Shown here piece after piece: positions 24,810 through 35,539 of a DNA stretch of 64,000 bases; the first letter of the stretch is position 1, and every line of letters starts with the position of its first letter. Below the pieces are notes generated by a model that was not told where the DNA came from, made no database searches, and saw nothing but the letters and a program-made list of their open reading frames with translations. A program made the translations under genes and the position numbers. The stretch is from Trema orientale (taxonomy: Eukaryota > Streptophyta > Magnoliopsida > Rosales > Cannabaceae): assembly GCA_002914845.1 (NCBI GenBank), contig JXTC01000072.1:984588-1048587 (forward strand), given 5' to 3'.

Positions 24810-25097
24810 GCTTTCTCCTTATCAAATGTGTTCCAGTCACATTGTTCACTTTACTGGTTTGAAATATCAGAGCTCTAAACTTTGTTTAGCATGGATTTTA
24901 TTCTTAAAGTTGGACATAGGCCAGCGAATGCTTATTGCCTACCCAATGGTTTTGTACCTGGTTTTTCCGTCTTCCCTGTGACCTGGTAATGGATACTAAT
25001 AAATACCAATGAAAAATTGGTCATATAATTTTTTATACTGACTGTCAACTTGATCAAACTTCGTTCTGAGACCTGACAATCCAATGCTATGTGGGAG

Positions 25098-25620
25098 GGA
25101 CCTTTTTTTCGGTATTTTGGGTGTTACATTTGGTGTGAGACTGATGGGGAATGGGATCACCCTTTGATACACTCATTTCTATATGTTTATATTGCGTTTG
25201 ATTTGATAAGTACGCTATACAATCTTTTAATTTCCCTGATTTGTGACGAGACGAAACAAATTAAGCTCGAGAAATATTGTACAAGAAGGCCTTAGATGAG
25301 AACATTCGGGTGGGTGATTAACTTACATGGCATACGTGAATGTGAGTTTTGGCTGTAATCTGTGCCTACTTAGCATTACTTAATTTTTGACGTCGCCCTT
25401 AGTGCAGGAAGGAGAGAAGCCAAAAGTTAAAACACCAACTACTTGGAGTATAATGCGAAGGATACCCTTTCAAAAGAAACATAGGATCACGAGCAAGGGG
25501 ATCTCTGAAGTAACGATATAGATGTCAGAATAAACAAATAATACAGGAATACTTATCAGGAAGTAAAGAAATTAAGTATGAAAGTAATACTTGCTCATGT
25601 TCATAAATGATAAAACTATT
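25098..25620. repeat. Duplicated spacer block A, copy 1
   Basis: This 520-base non-coding block downstream of the DUF1138 gene recurs at 30571-31190 at roughly 80-85 percent by eye, and in part at 44766-44832. Shared strings include gtgttacatttggt, aagctcgagaaatattgtac and tatcaggaagtaaagaa. No stable reading frame is shared between copies. Confidence 0.8.
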
Positions 25621-26101
25621 GTTTGTCAGGCATACTCCGACTTAAATAATTGTCCATATGACCAACTTTTCAATCAGAACGCGTCTCTACATGTGTGTGT
25701 TATTCTCAAACCGAGTAAACCATGAGGCTTGACAAGTAACACACCATAAAAACCAGTGCAAATTCTGGAACTGCATGTGGTTTTGAAAGAAAATGGAACT
25801 ATTTTTTAGCAAGTCAATAGTTTTTGTTTTCAGTTCACTCTACGGGGAGAGCTGAAACTTTTTTTTTATTTTTTATTTTTTATCGTGTATTATTATCAAT
25901 TACTTGTTAGAAGAAGAAAGAGAAACCACCAAAGCGCACTTGTTTGAAACAATTTAATCTCAAGCTGCAAATGACCACTTGCATTTTGACATAAAATACA
26001 GTTCAATTTCCTGCATCATGTTTCTTTCTTCTGAATTATCGATTACTTTACCTAATACTAGAACAACCTTTTGTATTGAAATTCAAAAGTCAGCGTTTAC
26101 C

Positions 26102-26287
26102 AGATTCCAAATCAGAGGAAGGGATAAGTTTTCAAAGCTCAACAGCTGGCAGCTGCCAATATATTCTCTCATACATCCTTTTTCAGAAGTCAATACATAT
26201 TTGAACAACTAAAAGATCAGTACAAAAATCATATTCAAGTTTGCTAACAGCAGCCTCCTGATTCTTTCTTTTGCTCATTTTCCTAAC
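26102..26287 (+). promoter_or_regulatory. NLR1 upstream region, present three times in the window
   Basis: The stretch from gattccaaatcagaggaa to gctcattttcctaac, right before the NLR1 start codon, recurs at 30172-30352 and 31852-32033. There it is not followed by an NLR reading frame. It probably holds the NLR1 leader and core promoter. A partial copy of the DNA just upstream (tcatgtttctttcttctgaa) also lies after NLR1, at about 29245-29340. Confidence 0.65.
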
Positions 26288-28873
26288 ATGTCAGAAAGAT
26301 TGCTCCTCCATATAGCTGACAAAGTGTTGGGAAAGCTTGCATCCCTTGCCTACCAAGAGATTGTCTCAGCTTGGGGTGTCAAGACTGATCTGGAAAGGCT
26401 TCAACAAACCTTGTCCCATATTAGTGCAGTGCTTCTGGATGCTGAGGAGCGGCAGGCAGACAACCGTGAGCTGCAACTCTGGCTGGGGCAGCTCAAAGAT
26501 TTCTTTTACTGTGTTGATGATGTGCTTGATGACATGGAGTGTGAAGCTTTGCGGAGGCAGGTGCTAAGAACATATGGCAACACTGCCAGTAAGGTAAGGC
26601 GCTTCTTTTCACGACGCAATCCGGTTACTTTTCATCTCCAAATGGGGCATAAAATAAAAGAAGTTACAAAGAGGTTAGATGCGATTGCAGCTGATAGATA
26701 TAGATTCCATCTTGTTGAGAGAACTATGGATAGGAGTATACTACATGTTAGGAGGGAGATGACTCATTCCTTTGTGATAGCTTCTGATGTTATAGGGAGA
26801 TATAATGATAAAGAGAAAGTTGTATCCCTTTTGATGCACCCAGATGATGTTCGACATGTCTCCGTTGTTTCCATTGTTGGAATAGGAGGACTGGGAAAGA
26901 CAACACTTGCAAAGTTGGTTTTCAATGATGACAGGGTTACTGGGAGTTTTGAGCTCAGAATTTGGGTCTGTGTGTCGGATGAATTTGATCTCAAACTTCT
27001 GATGGTTAAGATTATTAAATCAGCAACCGGGGAAAACTGCAGCAATTTGGATCCTGACCGGTTGCAAATGTACCTTCGACAAAATTTGGATGGTAAGAAG
27101 TTCTTGCTGGTCTTGGATGACGTTTGGAATGATGATCTTGAGAAGTGGATTGAATTGAGAGATTTGCTGAGTGGGGGTGCTGAGGGAAGCAAGATAATTG
27201 TGACAACGCGCAGTCCCTTAGTTGCTTCAATGGTGGGCACACTTCCCAGTTGCAACCTGACAGGTCTTGCAGAAGAAGAGGGTTTGACTTTGTTACTGAA
27301 ATGGGCATTCAAAGAGGGACAAGAGTATCGGTATCCAAATCTTGTGGAAATAGGGAAGGACATTGTCAAAAAATGTGGAGGTGTACCCTTAGCAGTGAGG
27401 ACCTTGGGGAGCCTGCTTTACTCGAAAACGGATGAAAGTGATTGGATACTTGTAAGGGATAGTGAAATATGGAGATTAGAGCAGAAGGAAAACCACATCC
27501 TGCCTGCGTTGCAATTGAGTTACAATCATATGCCACCTTACTTAAAACATTGTTTTGCTGCTTGTTCGATTTTTCCCAAGGATTATGAATTCCTTAGTTT
27601 CGAGTTGATTCAATTATGGATGGCTCAAGGCCTGCTTCAAATTCGACATGGAAATCAGGCATTAGATCTAGAGGATATTGGAAATCAGTATCTGAATGAA
27701 CTATTTTCTAGATCTTTTCTTGAAGATTTTGAGGATTTGGGAAGCTTTTACAGCTTTAAAATACATGATCTTGCACATGATCTAGCGCTACTAGTGGCAG
27801 AAAGGGAGTGCTTACACATTGATAGTCATACAGAAAGTATCCCTCAGCAAGTTCGACATGTATCATTTTCTTGCACGGATTTCCATGTTCAGGAGCTGAA
27901 TTTGCAACGCAAATCAACCAATGTTCGAAGCATTATGTTTGCAGCTGAAGAAGAATGGCCAACCAAAGTATCAGTTCTTGAAACATGTTTCTCAAGATTC
28001 AAGTATTTGCGGCTCTTAGATTTGAGGTACTCATCTTTTGAGGTGTTGCCAAGTTTCATTGCGTCTTTGAAGCATTTAAGATATCTCAGCCTACAACGGA
28101 ACTGTAAACTCAGAAAACTTCCAAATTCAATTTGCAAGCTGCAAAATTTACAAACTCTGAGACTCGGTGGCTGCGAACAACTTGAAGAACTACCAAGAGA
28201 CGTAAAGAAAATGGTCAATCTCAGATTTTTGGCAATAACAACAAAGCAAAAGATTCTACCAGAGAATGGAATAGGGTGCTTGAGATCTCTTCGGTATTTG
28301 TCCATTTCCAAATCTGCCAATCTAGAAACTTTTCTTCTAGGGAAGCAGAGTCTCACCAACCTCAGAACATTGATTATCACATATTGTGAAGGCCTGGTAT
28401 CTTTGATGCCATTTGTGAAAGACCTGACTTCACTGCAGACTCTAGTGATAGTTGAATGCGAAAAGCTTGTATTGACAGATGGAATCGACAACCAGGAATG
28501 TGGGTTACGACTTCGGTCCATGCTCTTTAGAGAATTACCTCAGATTGTGTCTCTGCCCATATGGCTTAAAGAGTCTGCCAAGACCTTACAATTCCTATGT
28601 ATTGAACACTGTCCAAACTTCACTGATTTTCCAGAGTGGGTATCATCTTTTGCATCACTTCAGAGACTAGAGATAGTAGGCTGCCCAAAACTTTTGTCTC
28701 TACCATCAAGTATGCTTCATCTCAGGGCCCTAAAGAAGCTGAGAATCGCAAAATGTCCTGTACTGGCAGACAGATGCTCCTTCGAGACTGGCGTAGATTG
28801 GCCACTCATAGAACATGTCGCCGAGTTTCTACTTGACCAATTCAAATACAGACCATTCTCCACAACTAGATGA
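26288..28873 (+). CDS. CC-NB-LRR disease resistance protein, RGA-like (NLR1)
   Basis: A single exon of 861 codons. An Rx-type coiled-coil domain fills residues 1-150, with the EDVID-like motif CVDDVLDDMECEALRRQV. The NB-ARC domain follows: P-loop GIGGLGKTTLAK near residue 198, kinase-2 FLLVLDDVWND near 272, RNBS-B GSKIIVTTRS, GGVPLA near 364 and RNBS-D HCFAACSIFPKDYEF. The MHD motif is present as IHD (KIHDLAHDLA, about 491). Leucine-rich repeats run from about 550 to the end. Such proteins are intracellular immune sensors that switch from ADP- to ATP-bound form. The length is near the short end for this group, but no break is visible. The start is supported by the usual family N-terminus (VLGKLASLAYQEI). 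It belongs to another branch than NLR2 and NLR3. Confidence 0.95.
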   Translation: MSERLLLHIADKVLGKLASLAYQEIVSAWGVKTDLERLQQTLSHISAVLLDAEERQADNRELQLWLGQLKDFFYCVDDVLDDMECEALRRQVLRTYGNTASKVRRFFSRRNPVTFHLQMGHKIKEVTKRLDAIAADRYRFHLVERTMDRSILHVRREMTHSFVIASDVIGRYNDKEKVVSLLMHPDDVRHVSVVSIVGIGGLGKTTLAKLVFNDDRVTGSFELRIWVCVSDEFDLKLLMVKIIKSATGENCSNLDPDRLQMYLRQNLDGKKFLLVLDDVWNDDLEKWIELRDLLSGGAEGSKIIVTTRSPLVASMVGTLPSCNLTGLAEEEGLTLLLKWAFKEGQEYRYPNLVEIGKDIVKKCGGVPLAVRTLGSLLYSKTDESDWILVRDSEIWRLEQKENHILPALQLSYNHMPPYLKHCFAACSIFPKDYEFLSFELIQLWMAQGLLQIRHGNQALDLEDIGNQYLNELFSRSFLEDFEDLGSFYSFKIHDLAHDLALLVAERECLHIDSHTESIPQQVRHVSFSCTDFHVQELNLQRKSTNVRSIMFAAEEEWPTKVSVLETCFSRFKYLRLLDLRYSSFEVLPSFIASLKHLRYLSLQRNCKLRKLPNSICKLQNLQTLRLGGCEQLEELPRDVKKMVNLRFLAITTKQKILPENGIGCLRSLRYLSISKSANLETFLLGKQSLTNLRTLIITYCEGLVSLMPFVKDLTSLQTLVIVECEKLVLTDGIDNQECGLRLRSMLFRELPQIVSLPIWLKESAKTLQFLCIEHCPNFTDFPEWVSSFASLQRLEIVGCPKLLSLPSSMLHLRALKKLRIAKCPVLADRCSFETGVDWPLIEHVAEFLLDQFKYRPFSTTR

Positions 28874-29814
28874 TAAGTCAAGGTTTATTCATCAATACTA
28901 AACTTTATTGATTGCCAACCTTTAAAATGATTAATAGTATATTTAGATATGTGTTTTCATGTATTTAGATATGATTAGCAACCATGTAATCTCATGTGTT
29001 GAGTCGATTAAGTGAGTTAACTGAGTCTATTTCGATACGTCACTCCAGAGCTTAGTGTTCATGAGTCTTTCCTTTCTTTCTGTGGGTGCAGGGGAATGAG
29101 ATGGAGAGATGAAGATGGCAGACGGGTCAGGATTGTATTAATTTACGCTGCATGTGTATGTGTTGTTGTATATACTCATTGATATGTTGAATAAAGTTCA
29201 TGTTATGTATGTAGCCGAAGAATGTACGTTATATTTTAAAGAGCATATGCATTTTGACATAAAACACAGTTCATTGATTGCCTGTATCATGTTTCTTTCT
29301 TCTGAATTATCGATTACTTGAACTAACTTAATACTAGAACAATTTTTCTTTTAAATTTCCTAAGTAGTAATGTTAATTCTATTGTGTGAGCTCGAGCATG
29401 ATTATTAAGTTTGCAGTTATGATACTCGCATACTTTCTATGTCTTATTATGCCTTTTTATAAAGCTATCTTATGCAATTTTTTTTGTGTCTAATCATTCA
29501 CATTTTCGATATTGTATTATTTTGATCCCTAATTATCTCTTTTTTTCCCCCTTGTTTTCTTAATTTTTTTTTCAAAAAATAAAAATTATATATGATCTTT
29601 TAGCCTAGTGAGTAGTGATGCCGTTTCCAAACTCGTACCATTCTTGTGCCATAATAGTGCTTATTGTTGATTTTTTTTTAATTTTCAAATTTGGATGTTT
29701 TAATACAATTAGTCGATATTTATTTAAGGATATTGTGAAATGTTAGTTGTTAACTATTGTGTGTTATTTTTTTTTTTCTCGTGAAATTGAAATAACTTTT
29801 ATAGAAAAGCAAAT
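28874..29814. other. NLR1 3' flank
   Basis: AT-rich DNA with the probable NLR1 3' UTR (ataaag near 29193) and, at about 29240-29340, a partial copy of the DNA found upstream of NLR1 (25975-26065). I see no other feature. Confidence 0.5.
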
Positions 29815-30461
29815 CTAAGTTGAAATAAAAGGTTATATAAATAAAGTCCAAGCGAGTTCAAATTGAATATTGGATTTTCTAATTTAAATATTACAAGTCT
29901 AGGTGAGAATATTACTTTTACACTTTCAAACTAGATTAAAAATTATACTACAAAATTCTTTTGTATTTCTAAAAGAGGGAGATGTAGTCCCGTCCAAACA
30001 TATTTTTCCAATATAACATTAGACAAATATGTTCTGTGTTGGCTAAATTATATAACGAGACTCGCACCTATATATAAATATATGTATATGTATATGCGCA
30101 AATTAGTTGTTCTAGGCCAGTGTGGCAGTGCCCACGTGGTATTAGCACCATTATATCCAAGTCCTGTTTACATTCCAAATGTGAGGAAAGAGATAGTTTT
30201 CAAGGTTCAATAGCTGTTGGCTACCAATAACTTAGACTTACATATCCTGTATCAGAAATGAACTATTGGACAACCAAAAGATGAATACTAAAATCTAATT
30301 CAAGTTTACTAACAGAAGCTCCCTCGATCTCTCTTTGTTCATTTTCATAAAATCCCAGAATTTATTTTTGCCTTTTGCCTTGTTACTTTTCCTCCTAATA
30401 CCCTTCTGGGCCTTCTCATTGGGGTCACGTGATTAGAGCATGACTGTTGATGGCTATAAAA
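29815..30461. repeat. Duplicated block C, copy 1, with a gene-less NLR1-type upstream region
   Basis: It starts ctaagttgaaataaaaggtt and ends ggggtcacgtgattagagca plus about 20 bases. It matches 31575-32141 along its length. At 30172-30352 it includes a copy of the NLR1 upstream region, but no NLR start codon or coding sequence follows. Two G-box-like cacgtg sites are kept (ccacgtgg and tcacgtga). Confidence 0.8.
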
Positions 30462-30570
30462 TTAAACAGAATTGTGCCTTAAAAAAATAAAAATGTTAAG
30501 AATGGGGAGTTAAAAGTACAGAAAAATTCCACTCAAAAAAAAAAAAAAAACAGAAAAAGGAAACCTGAAA

Positions 30571-31190
30571 GACCTTGTTTTTTTGGTAATTTGGGTGTTA
30601 CATTTGGTATGAGACTGATGGGGATCACCTTTTGATTCACCCAGTTCTATATGTTTCTATTTCGTTTGATCTGAATCATCGATAAGTATGCTATACAATC
30701 TTTTAATTTCCCTGACTGGGATAAGACGAAAAAAATTTGGCTCGAGAAATATTGTACAAGATGGTCTTGATGAGAAAACTTGGGCGGGCTATTAATTATT
30801 ACATGTAGTAATACTAACGCTAGGAATACACAAATTACATGCAAAACTTACATGGCAGACGTACGTGAATGTGAGTTTTCGCTGCAATTTTTACCTCTCT
30901 AGCATTACTCTTATTAGATATTGTTTTGAAGTGGCCGTTAATGCAGGAAGGAGAGAAGCCAAAAACTGAAACTCCAACTATTTGGAGTACATAATGCAAA
31001 GGGTACCCTTGGCGGAGGAGGATTTGGTATGCCTGCATTTGTTTAAAAAAACATAGGATCACAAGCAAAGGGGATCTCCGAAATAACGATATAGATGTCA
31101 GAAGAGACAAATAACATAGCAATGCTTATCAGGAAGTAAAGAAGTAAGTTTGAAAGTAATACTTGGTCATGGTCATAGATGATACTATTA
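30571..31190. repeat. Duplicated spacer block A, copy 2
   Basis: A parallel of 25098-25620, with insertions. Shared strings include gtaatttgggtgttacattt and ggctcgagaaatattgtaca. It lies between the two copies of block C, so A and C were multiplied together or in steps. Confidence 0.8.
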
Positions 31191-31574
31191 TAAAATAACG
31201 AACGCTAAATTGGCGATAGAAAGAAAAATAAAAACACAGATTTAAGTGAAAAATTCTAAACGGGAAAAACTACTAGTAAAGGAGAAAAAAAATATCACTA
31301 TATTGAAAATCGAGTATAGGTATGTCGTTACACAACAAAAACTAACAATATATAGCTCTAGATGAAACCTCAAAATAAAAGTGTACGAACGAAGCGTGTA
31401 TGAACAAAATAGGTCCATACGGCCCGATTCCTCCACTACCACCATATATCTCTAAAAAATTCTCAAAATTATAAAATCATCATATATATCGCACTGCGAG
31501 CTTTTCGGGTTAGACTAAACAGAATTTAGATCACGAACTCAAACAGTTACTATTGTTTATTAGGCATTCAAAGT

Positions 31575-32141
31575 CTAAGTTGAAATAAAAGGTTACACAA
31601 ATAAAGTACAAGCCAGTCTAAATTGAATATTGGAATTTCTAATTTAAGTATTACAAGTCTAGGTGATAATATTTTCACTTTATTATTCAATGTAGTTTTT
31701 TTCCACGCTTTCAAACAAAAATTAAAAATTCTACTTAAAAAATCTTATATATTTCTAAAATGTGTGTATATATATGTGTATTTGCGCAAATTAGTCGTTC
31801 TAGGCCAGTTCCCACGTGATATTAGCATCCTTATATCCAAGTCCTCTTTACATTCCAAATGAGAGGAAAGAGAAAAGTTTTCAACGTTCAATAGCTGGTG
31901 GCTACCAATAACTTAGACTTACATATCCTGTATCAGAAATGAACCTATTGAACCAAAAGATGAATACTAAAATCTAATTCAAGTTTACTAACAACAGCTT
32001 CCTCGATCTCTCTTTTGTTCATTTTCACAAAATCCCAGAATTTATTTTATTTTTTTTCTTCTTCCTTGTTATATTTCCTCCTAATAATACCCCTCTCGTT
32101 GGGGTCACGTGGTTAGAGCATGACTGCTAATGGCTCTAAAA
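31575..32141. repeat. Duplicated block C, copy 2, with a gene-less NLR1-type upstream region
   Basis: A second copy of 29815-30461, ending ggggtcacgtggttagagca plus about 20 bases. The NLR1-type upstream region is at 31852-32033 and is again without a gene. Directly after it the sequence changes to TCGAAA-type repeat DNA. Confidence 0.8.
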
Positions 32142-32809
32142 AAAACACAATATAAAATGAAGCGGTATTTTTGACAAAATTTTGTCAAAAATACCACCGA
32201 AATATTATCGAAATTGTATCAAAATTGCCACTTTATCGAAATATTAACAAAAATATCACTTTTATCAAAAGATCATAAAAAATACTTCAAAATTACATCG
32301 AAAATTATCAAAAATACTATTTTCATCGAAATTTTGCTGAGAATACAATTTTCATCGAAATATCATCGAAAATGCATCAAAAATTATCACAATTTTTTTT
32401 TAAAACTCACAAAAATACCCTCAAAATGATTTTTCCACACATAAATTACTTTATAATATCTCGAAATTTGATAATATGCTATTTTAGACTATACCCATAA
32501 TTATGTGGAGAAGAATGAAGAGAGAAGATATAGAAATGATAAGTTTAACGACGTTGTAAGAGATGAAAACAAGGTTTTGTGCAAGTATAGACTATAGAGT
32601 ACTATAATTCTTGGATTACTTGAAATTTTCAGTCGAAAGAGAATTTTTGTGCGAAAGAGAGATTCGGATCAATTAGATGTAATGTGCATAGTTTTTTTTA
32701 ATATTTTTAAGGATAGTTTCGTCAATATGCATTTCTTTTCAGAGAGTTTTTGAACTGAGCATATAGACCAAAATATGCCTATTTTCATTCATATTTTACC
32801 TAATTTCTC
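32142..32809. mobile_element. Truncated relative of the TCGAAA-rich hAT-like element
   Basis: The right end (gcatatagaccaaaatatgc ... cctaatttctc) matches the right terminal repeat of the element at 36188-38802 (gcatattggccaaaatacgg ... cctaatttctc). The inside holds irregular repeats of atcgaaa(t) type (32196-32360), again like that element. I found no matching left terminus, so it is incomplete or has lost its left end. Confidence 0.6.
32164..32195. repeat. Perfect 32-bp palindrome
   Basis: The half-site ggtatttttgacaaaa is followed at once by its exact reverse complement, with no spacer. It lies at the start of the TCGAAA-rich repeat. Confidence 0.9.
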
Positions 32810-33294
32810 CTATACTTCGTCTTCTTCAGCGTTCGCTCTTTTTTCTTCTTCATTGTACTCTCAAAAAGTAGACAAAAATTGGGGCCAATACTAGGGGTTT
32901 GTAGAATAAATCTTTCAAGGTCTGAAGATGATGCGAACCTCCAAATTAAATTGATTTTTTTTTTTTAAATGCTAACGATTAAATACAATATTACCTATTT
33001 TGCAAATTTCACTGAAATAAATCATTACTACAATTTCAATTTAATTAATAATTTTATCAATTTACCAAAACTACTTCATAGATCAACATTGTGCAATACA
33101 ATTGCTATTACAATAGTGAGTTAACCATCAGCCAAAATACATTTTCATTACAATTAAAGCCTAAACTAATAGACTTTCATCATTCATTAATATACAGACT
33201 TTCGTACAATGATTTGCGAGCAAAACAAAAACTCAAAAACTAATACTCTATTGCAGCAACCGAATCAAAACTATGGCAGCAACAATAAGGTACA

Positions 33295-33695
33295 TCAAAG
33301 CCTTTTTTTTTTTTCGGAAGTTCTTCCTCTATTTTCAAGCTCCAAGTTCTCAGATTCTAGCCTGCTTGTTTTCTGAATCAAGCCTAGAATAATTTGTCTA
33401 GATCTCTCACACATCGGAGGATAGCCATACAAAGTACCCGCACCCTTCGTTTTGCTATATTGTACCAAAAATTAGATAAATATTATACTTTGAATGAAAT
33501 CTGAAGACAAAAAAAAAATTAAAATTTTCTTACCCTTTGATTATAGCATGCCAAAAACCTTCTACCCAAGTTCAAATCAGTCCATGATGTCTTCATTTCC
33601 GCACGATGACCACACCTACAACGTGACTCTTCCATAGCTTCTTGATGCTTCAACTCCAGTGAAGAATGGCTGCCTTTTTTCCCTTCAGCGAGCAT
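33295..33695 (-). pseudogene. GRF-type zinc-finger gene, probably a pseudogene
   Basis: Read on the minus strand, exon 33695-33534 starts MLAEGKKGSHSSLELKHQEA and contains CRCGHRAEMKTSWTDLNLGR and RFLACYNQR, then a GTAAGA donor. After an acceptor (atatag) the exon from 33454 continues QNEGCGYFVW. The full set CxC..SWT..N.GRRF..C....GCGYF.W is the GRF zinc finger, a small DNA- or RNA-binding domain. The frame then hits a stop, but the expected continuation (PPMCERSRQIILGLIQKTSR, LESENLELE, a coiled-coil-like tail) is present one base out of phase near 33410, so a single-base shift breaks it. Plant genomes hold many such small GRF genes and relics. An error in the draft is possible. Confidence 0.72.
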
Positions 33696-33699
33696 TAAT

Positions 33700-34416
33700 G
33701 GTAGTTTTTGGATATGTAGAACTTTTCTTTCCTATTTTCACTCTTGGCTGAGATGCCATGTGATATGCACATAATAAATAATGGAAGAATTAGAAGGAAA
33801 AGAAGAAAAAAGACTAATGTGGGATGAAAGAGTAAGGTTAGGGATCCAAAAGCTACAAAAAAATAGGTTGGTGACCTAATTAATACACGAAAGAAAGGTT
33901 GGGGACTAGAGGTGATATAATCCCTTTATATAAGAGGTGATATAATCCCTTTATATAATTCTAATCTAAGTCAACTCGTTTAGATAAGTCTAAATTCTGA
34001 TTTCCATATAAACTACTCATACTATAGAGAAATTCACGTTTTATGAGTTTTAAGGAAAGAAGTATATCTCCTTTGAAGAACTCATTAAAACCTAATGAAA
34101 CTTCAAATATAAATGGTTTACAAACTTACATCATATATGTGTATATACATACATATCACATGAATTTTCACAGATATTTTCAGGATAACTTTATAGATAT
34201 TTTCAACGAAGATATGTATAGTTTCGTGATTGCATTACTGAAAGGCCACTACACACCAACTATATTTTGTGATATCTTTGTTTAGAATGTCATAAGATCT
34301 TGAATCAAATTTGTAATGACTTAGAGTCTTGCCATTCTGAAAAATAATAATCCATCATCATTATGAGGAAAAAAAAAAAAGAAAAAGAACTTACAAACAT
34401 TGTGATGTAGACATAG
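33700..34416. other. AT-rich spacer
   Basis: A 30-base string (gaggtgatataatccctttatata) occurs twice near 33908-33957. Otherwise I see no gene or element that I can support. Confidence 0.4.
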
Positions 34417-34424
34417 ATACAAAA

Positions 34425-34648
34425 AGGTTGCCAATCCAGTAAGTATTTTTTTTAACCCTTGGATCATCATTTAAAAGTGATTCAACGGTTATAATGAGGT
34501 GCATGAAAAGATATGCATCATTAATATTTTTTTTCTCTCTTACTTTTTAATATAAAAAAATGTGCAAGAAAAATTTTCATTAGTCAAAATGATACCTATG
34601 TGTAGGTAAAAATATATATATATATATATACCTATTGGATTGGTGCCT
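34425..34648. mobile_element. hAT-type MITE, GGCACCAATCC family, copy 2
   Basis: The ends aggttgccaatccagtaagt and (inverted) aggcaccaatccaataggta are flanked by the 8-base duplication ATACAAAA (34417-34424 and 34649-34656). It is a complete, non-coding copy of the family also found at 21929-22117 and 35236-35425. Confidence 0.75.
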
Positions 34649-34759
34649 ATACAAAAATAGATATTATACTACACCACATATGGTAATGTATCGTTTCGGA
34701 GATTAGAATTGATTCATGAATTAAATTTCACAATTCAATATTTTTCCTCCTAAGCTTAT

Positions 34760-34870
34760 TGATTTTATTTTATTTTTATTTGGAGATTGAAAATTCGAAC
34801 TCAGGATCCTCTACACTAGAATAAGGTATGGTTACCACTAAGCTAAGCCTACGACCATAGCATTTCTTTT
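34760..34870 (-). repeat. tRNA-derived SINE fragment
   Basis: On the minus strand a box-A-like TTAGCTTAGTGGTAACC (about 34845) is followed by a box-B-like GAGTTCGAATT (about 34793), then an A-rich tail (aaataaaaataaaataaaat). The order box A, box B, A-rich end fits a short SINE. The boundaries are approximate. Confidence 0.45.
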
Positions 34871-35235
34871 AGCTTTTAGTAGCTCTTTGTAATGATGATT
34901 TAAGCTTGCTCTTAGGGATGGCAACGGGTTGGTCATATCCGCGGGAAAAAACTAAACACATACATGCCCCATTTACCTGTTTAAGAAGACAAGGCATGTT
35001 TAGATATTCCCCGCACGGGTAGACAGGTATCGATACTTGGTAATATATTAAAAAAAATATTATTTGAATAATTTGAAAAAATAAGAAAATATGAATTTAA
35101 AGAGGAAAAAAAATCCAATAACAATATCGTGTATTAGAATTAGAAATACTTCGATAATAATACTAATTCTTATAAATATATATTTATTCATGTGTATTTT
35201 ATATGAATTATACATATACCTAGTATATATTTTTT

Positions 35236-35425
35236 AGCACCAATCCAGTAGGTATTTTTTCTTTTACATTGCATAGGGTATCAATATGGCCAATGAAAAT
35301 TTATTATATACAATTTTTTATTATAAAAAGTAGGAGAGAGAAATAGTATTAATGATGCACATCTTTTCATGCACCTCATTATAGTCGTTGGATCACTATT
35401 AGATGATGTGATCCACTAAAAAACA
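35236..35425. mobile_element. MITE, GGCACCAATCC family, copy 3, cut by a gap
   Basis: It starts agcaccaatccagtaggtat. Its inside (catcttttcatgcacctcat) corresponds to copy 2 in the opposite orientation (atgaggtgcatgaaaagata). The right end is lost in the following run of N. Confidence 0.6.
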
Positions 35426-35539
35426 NNNNNNNNNNNNNNNNNNNNNNNNNNNNNNNNNNNNNNNNNNNNNNNNNNNNNNNNNNNNNNNNNNNNNNNNNNN
35501 NNNNNNNNNNNNNNNNNNNNNNNNNNNNNNNNNNNNNNN
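35426..35539. other. Assembly gap (114 N)
   Basis: A run of undetermined bases right after the third MITE copy. The reading frame that seems to cross it is not real. Confidence 0.95.

Noticed and set aside
26764-27369. Antisense frame of 201 codons within NLR1
   Set aside because: It is opposite the NB-ARC coding region and arises from its codon pattern. Similar shadows occur in NLR2 and NLR3.
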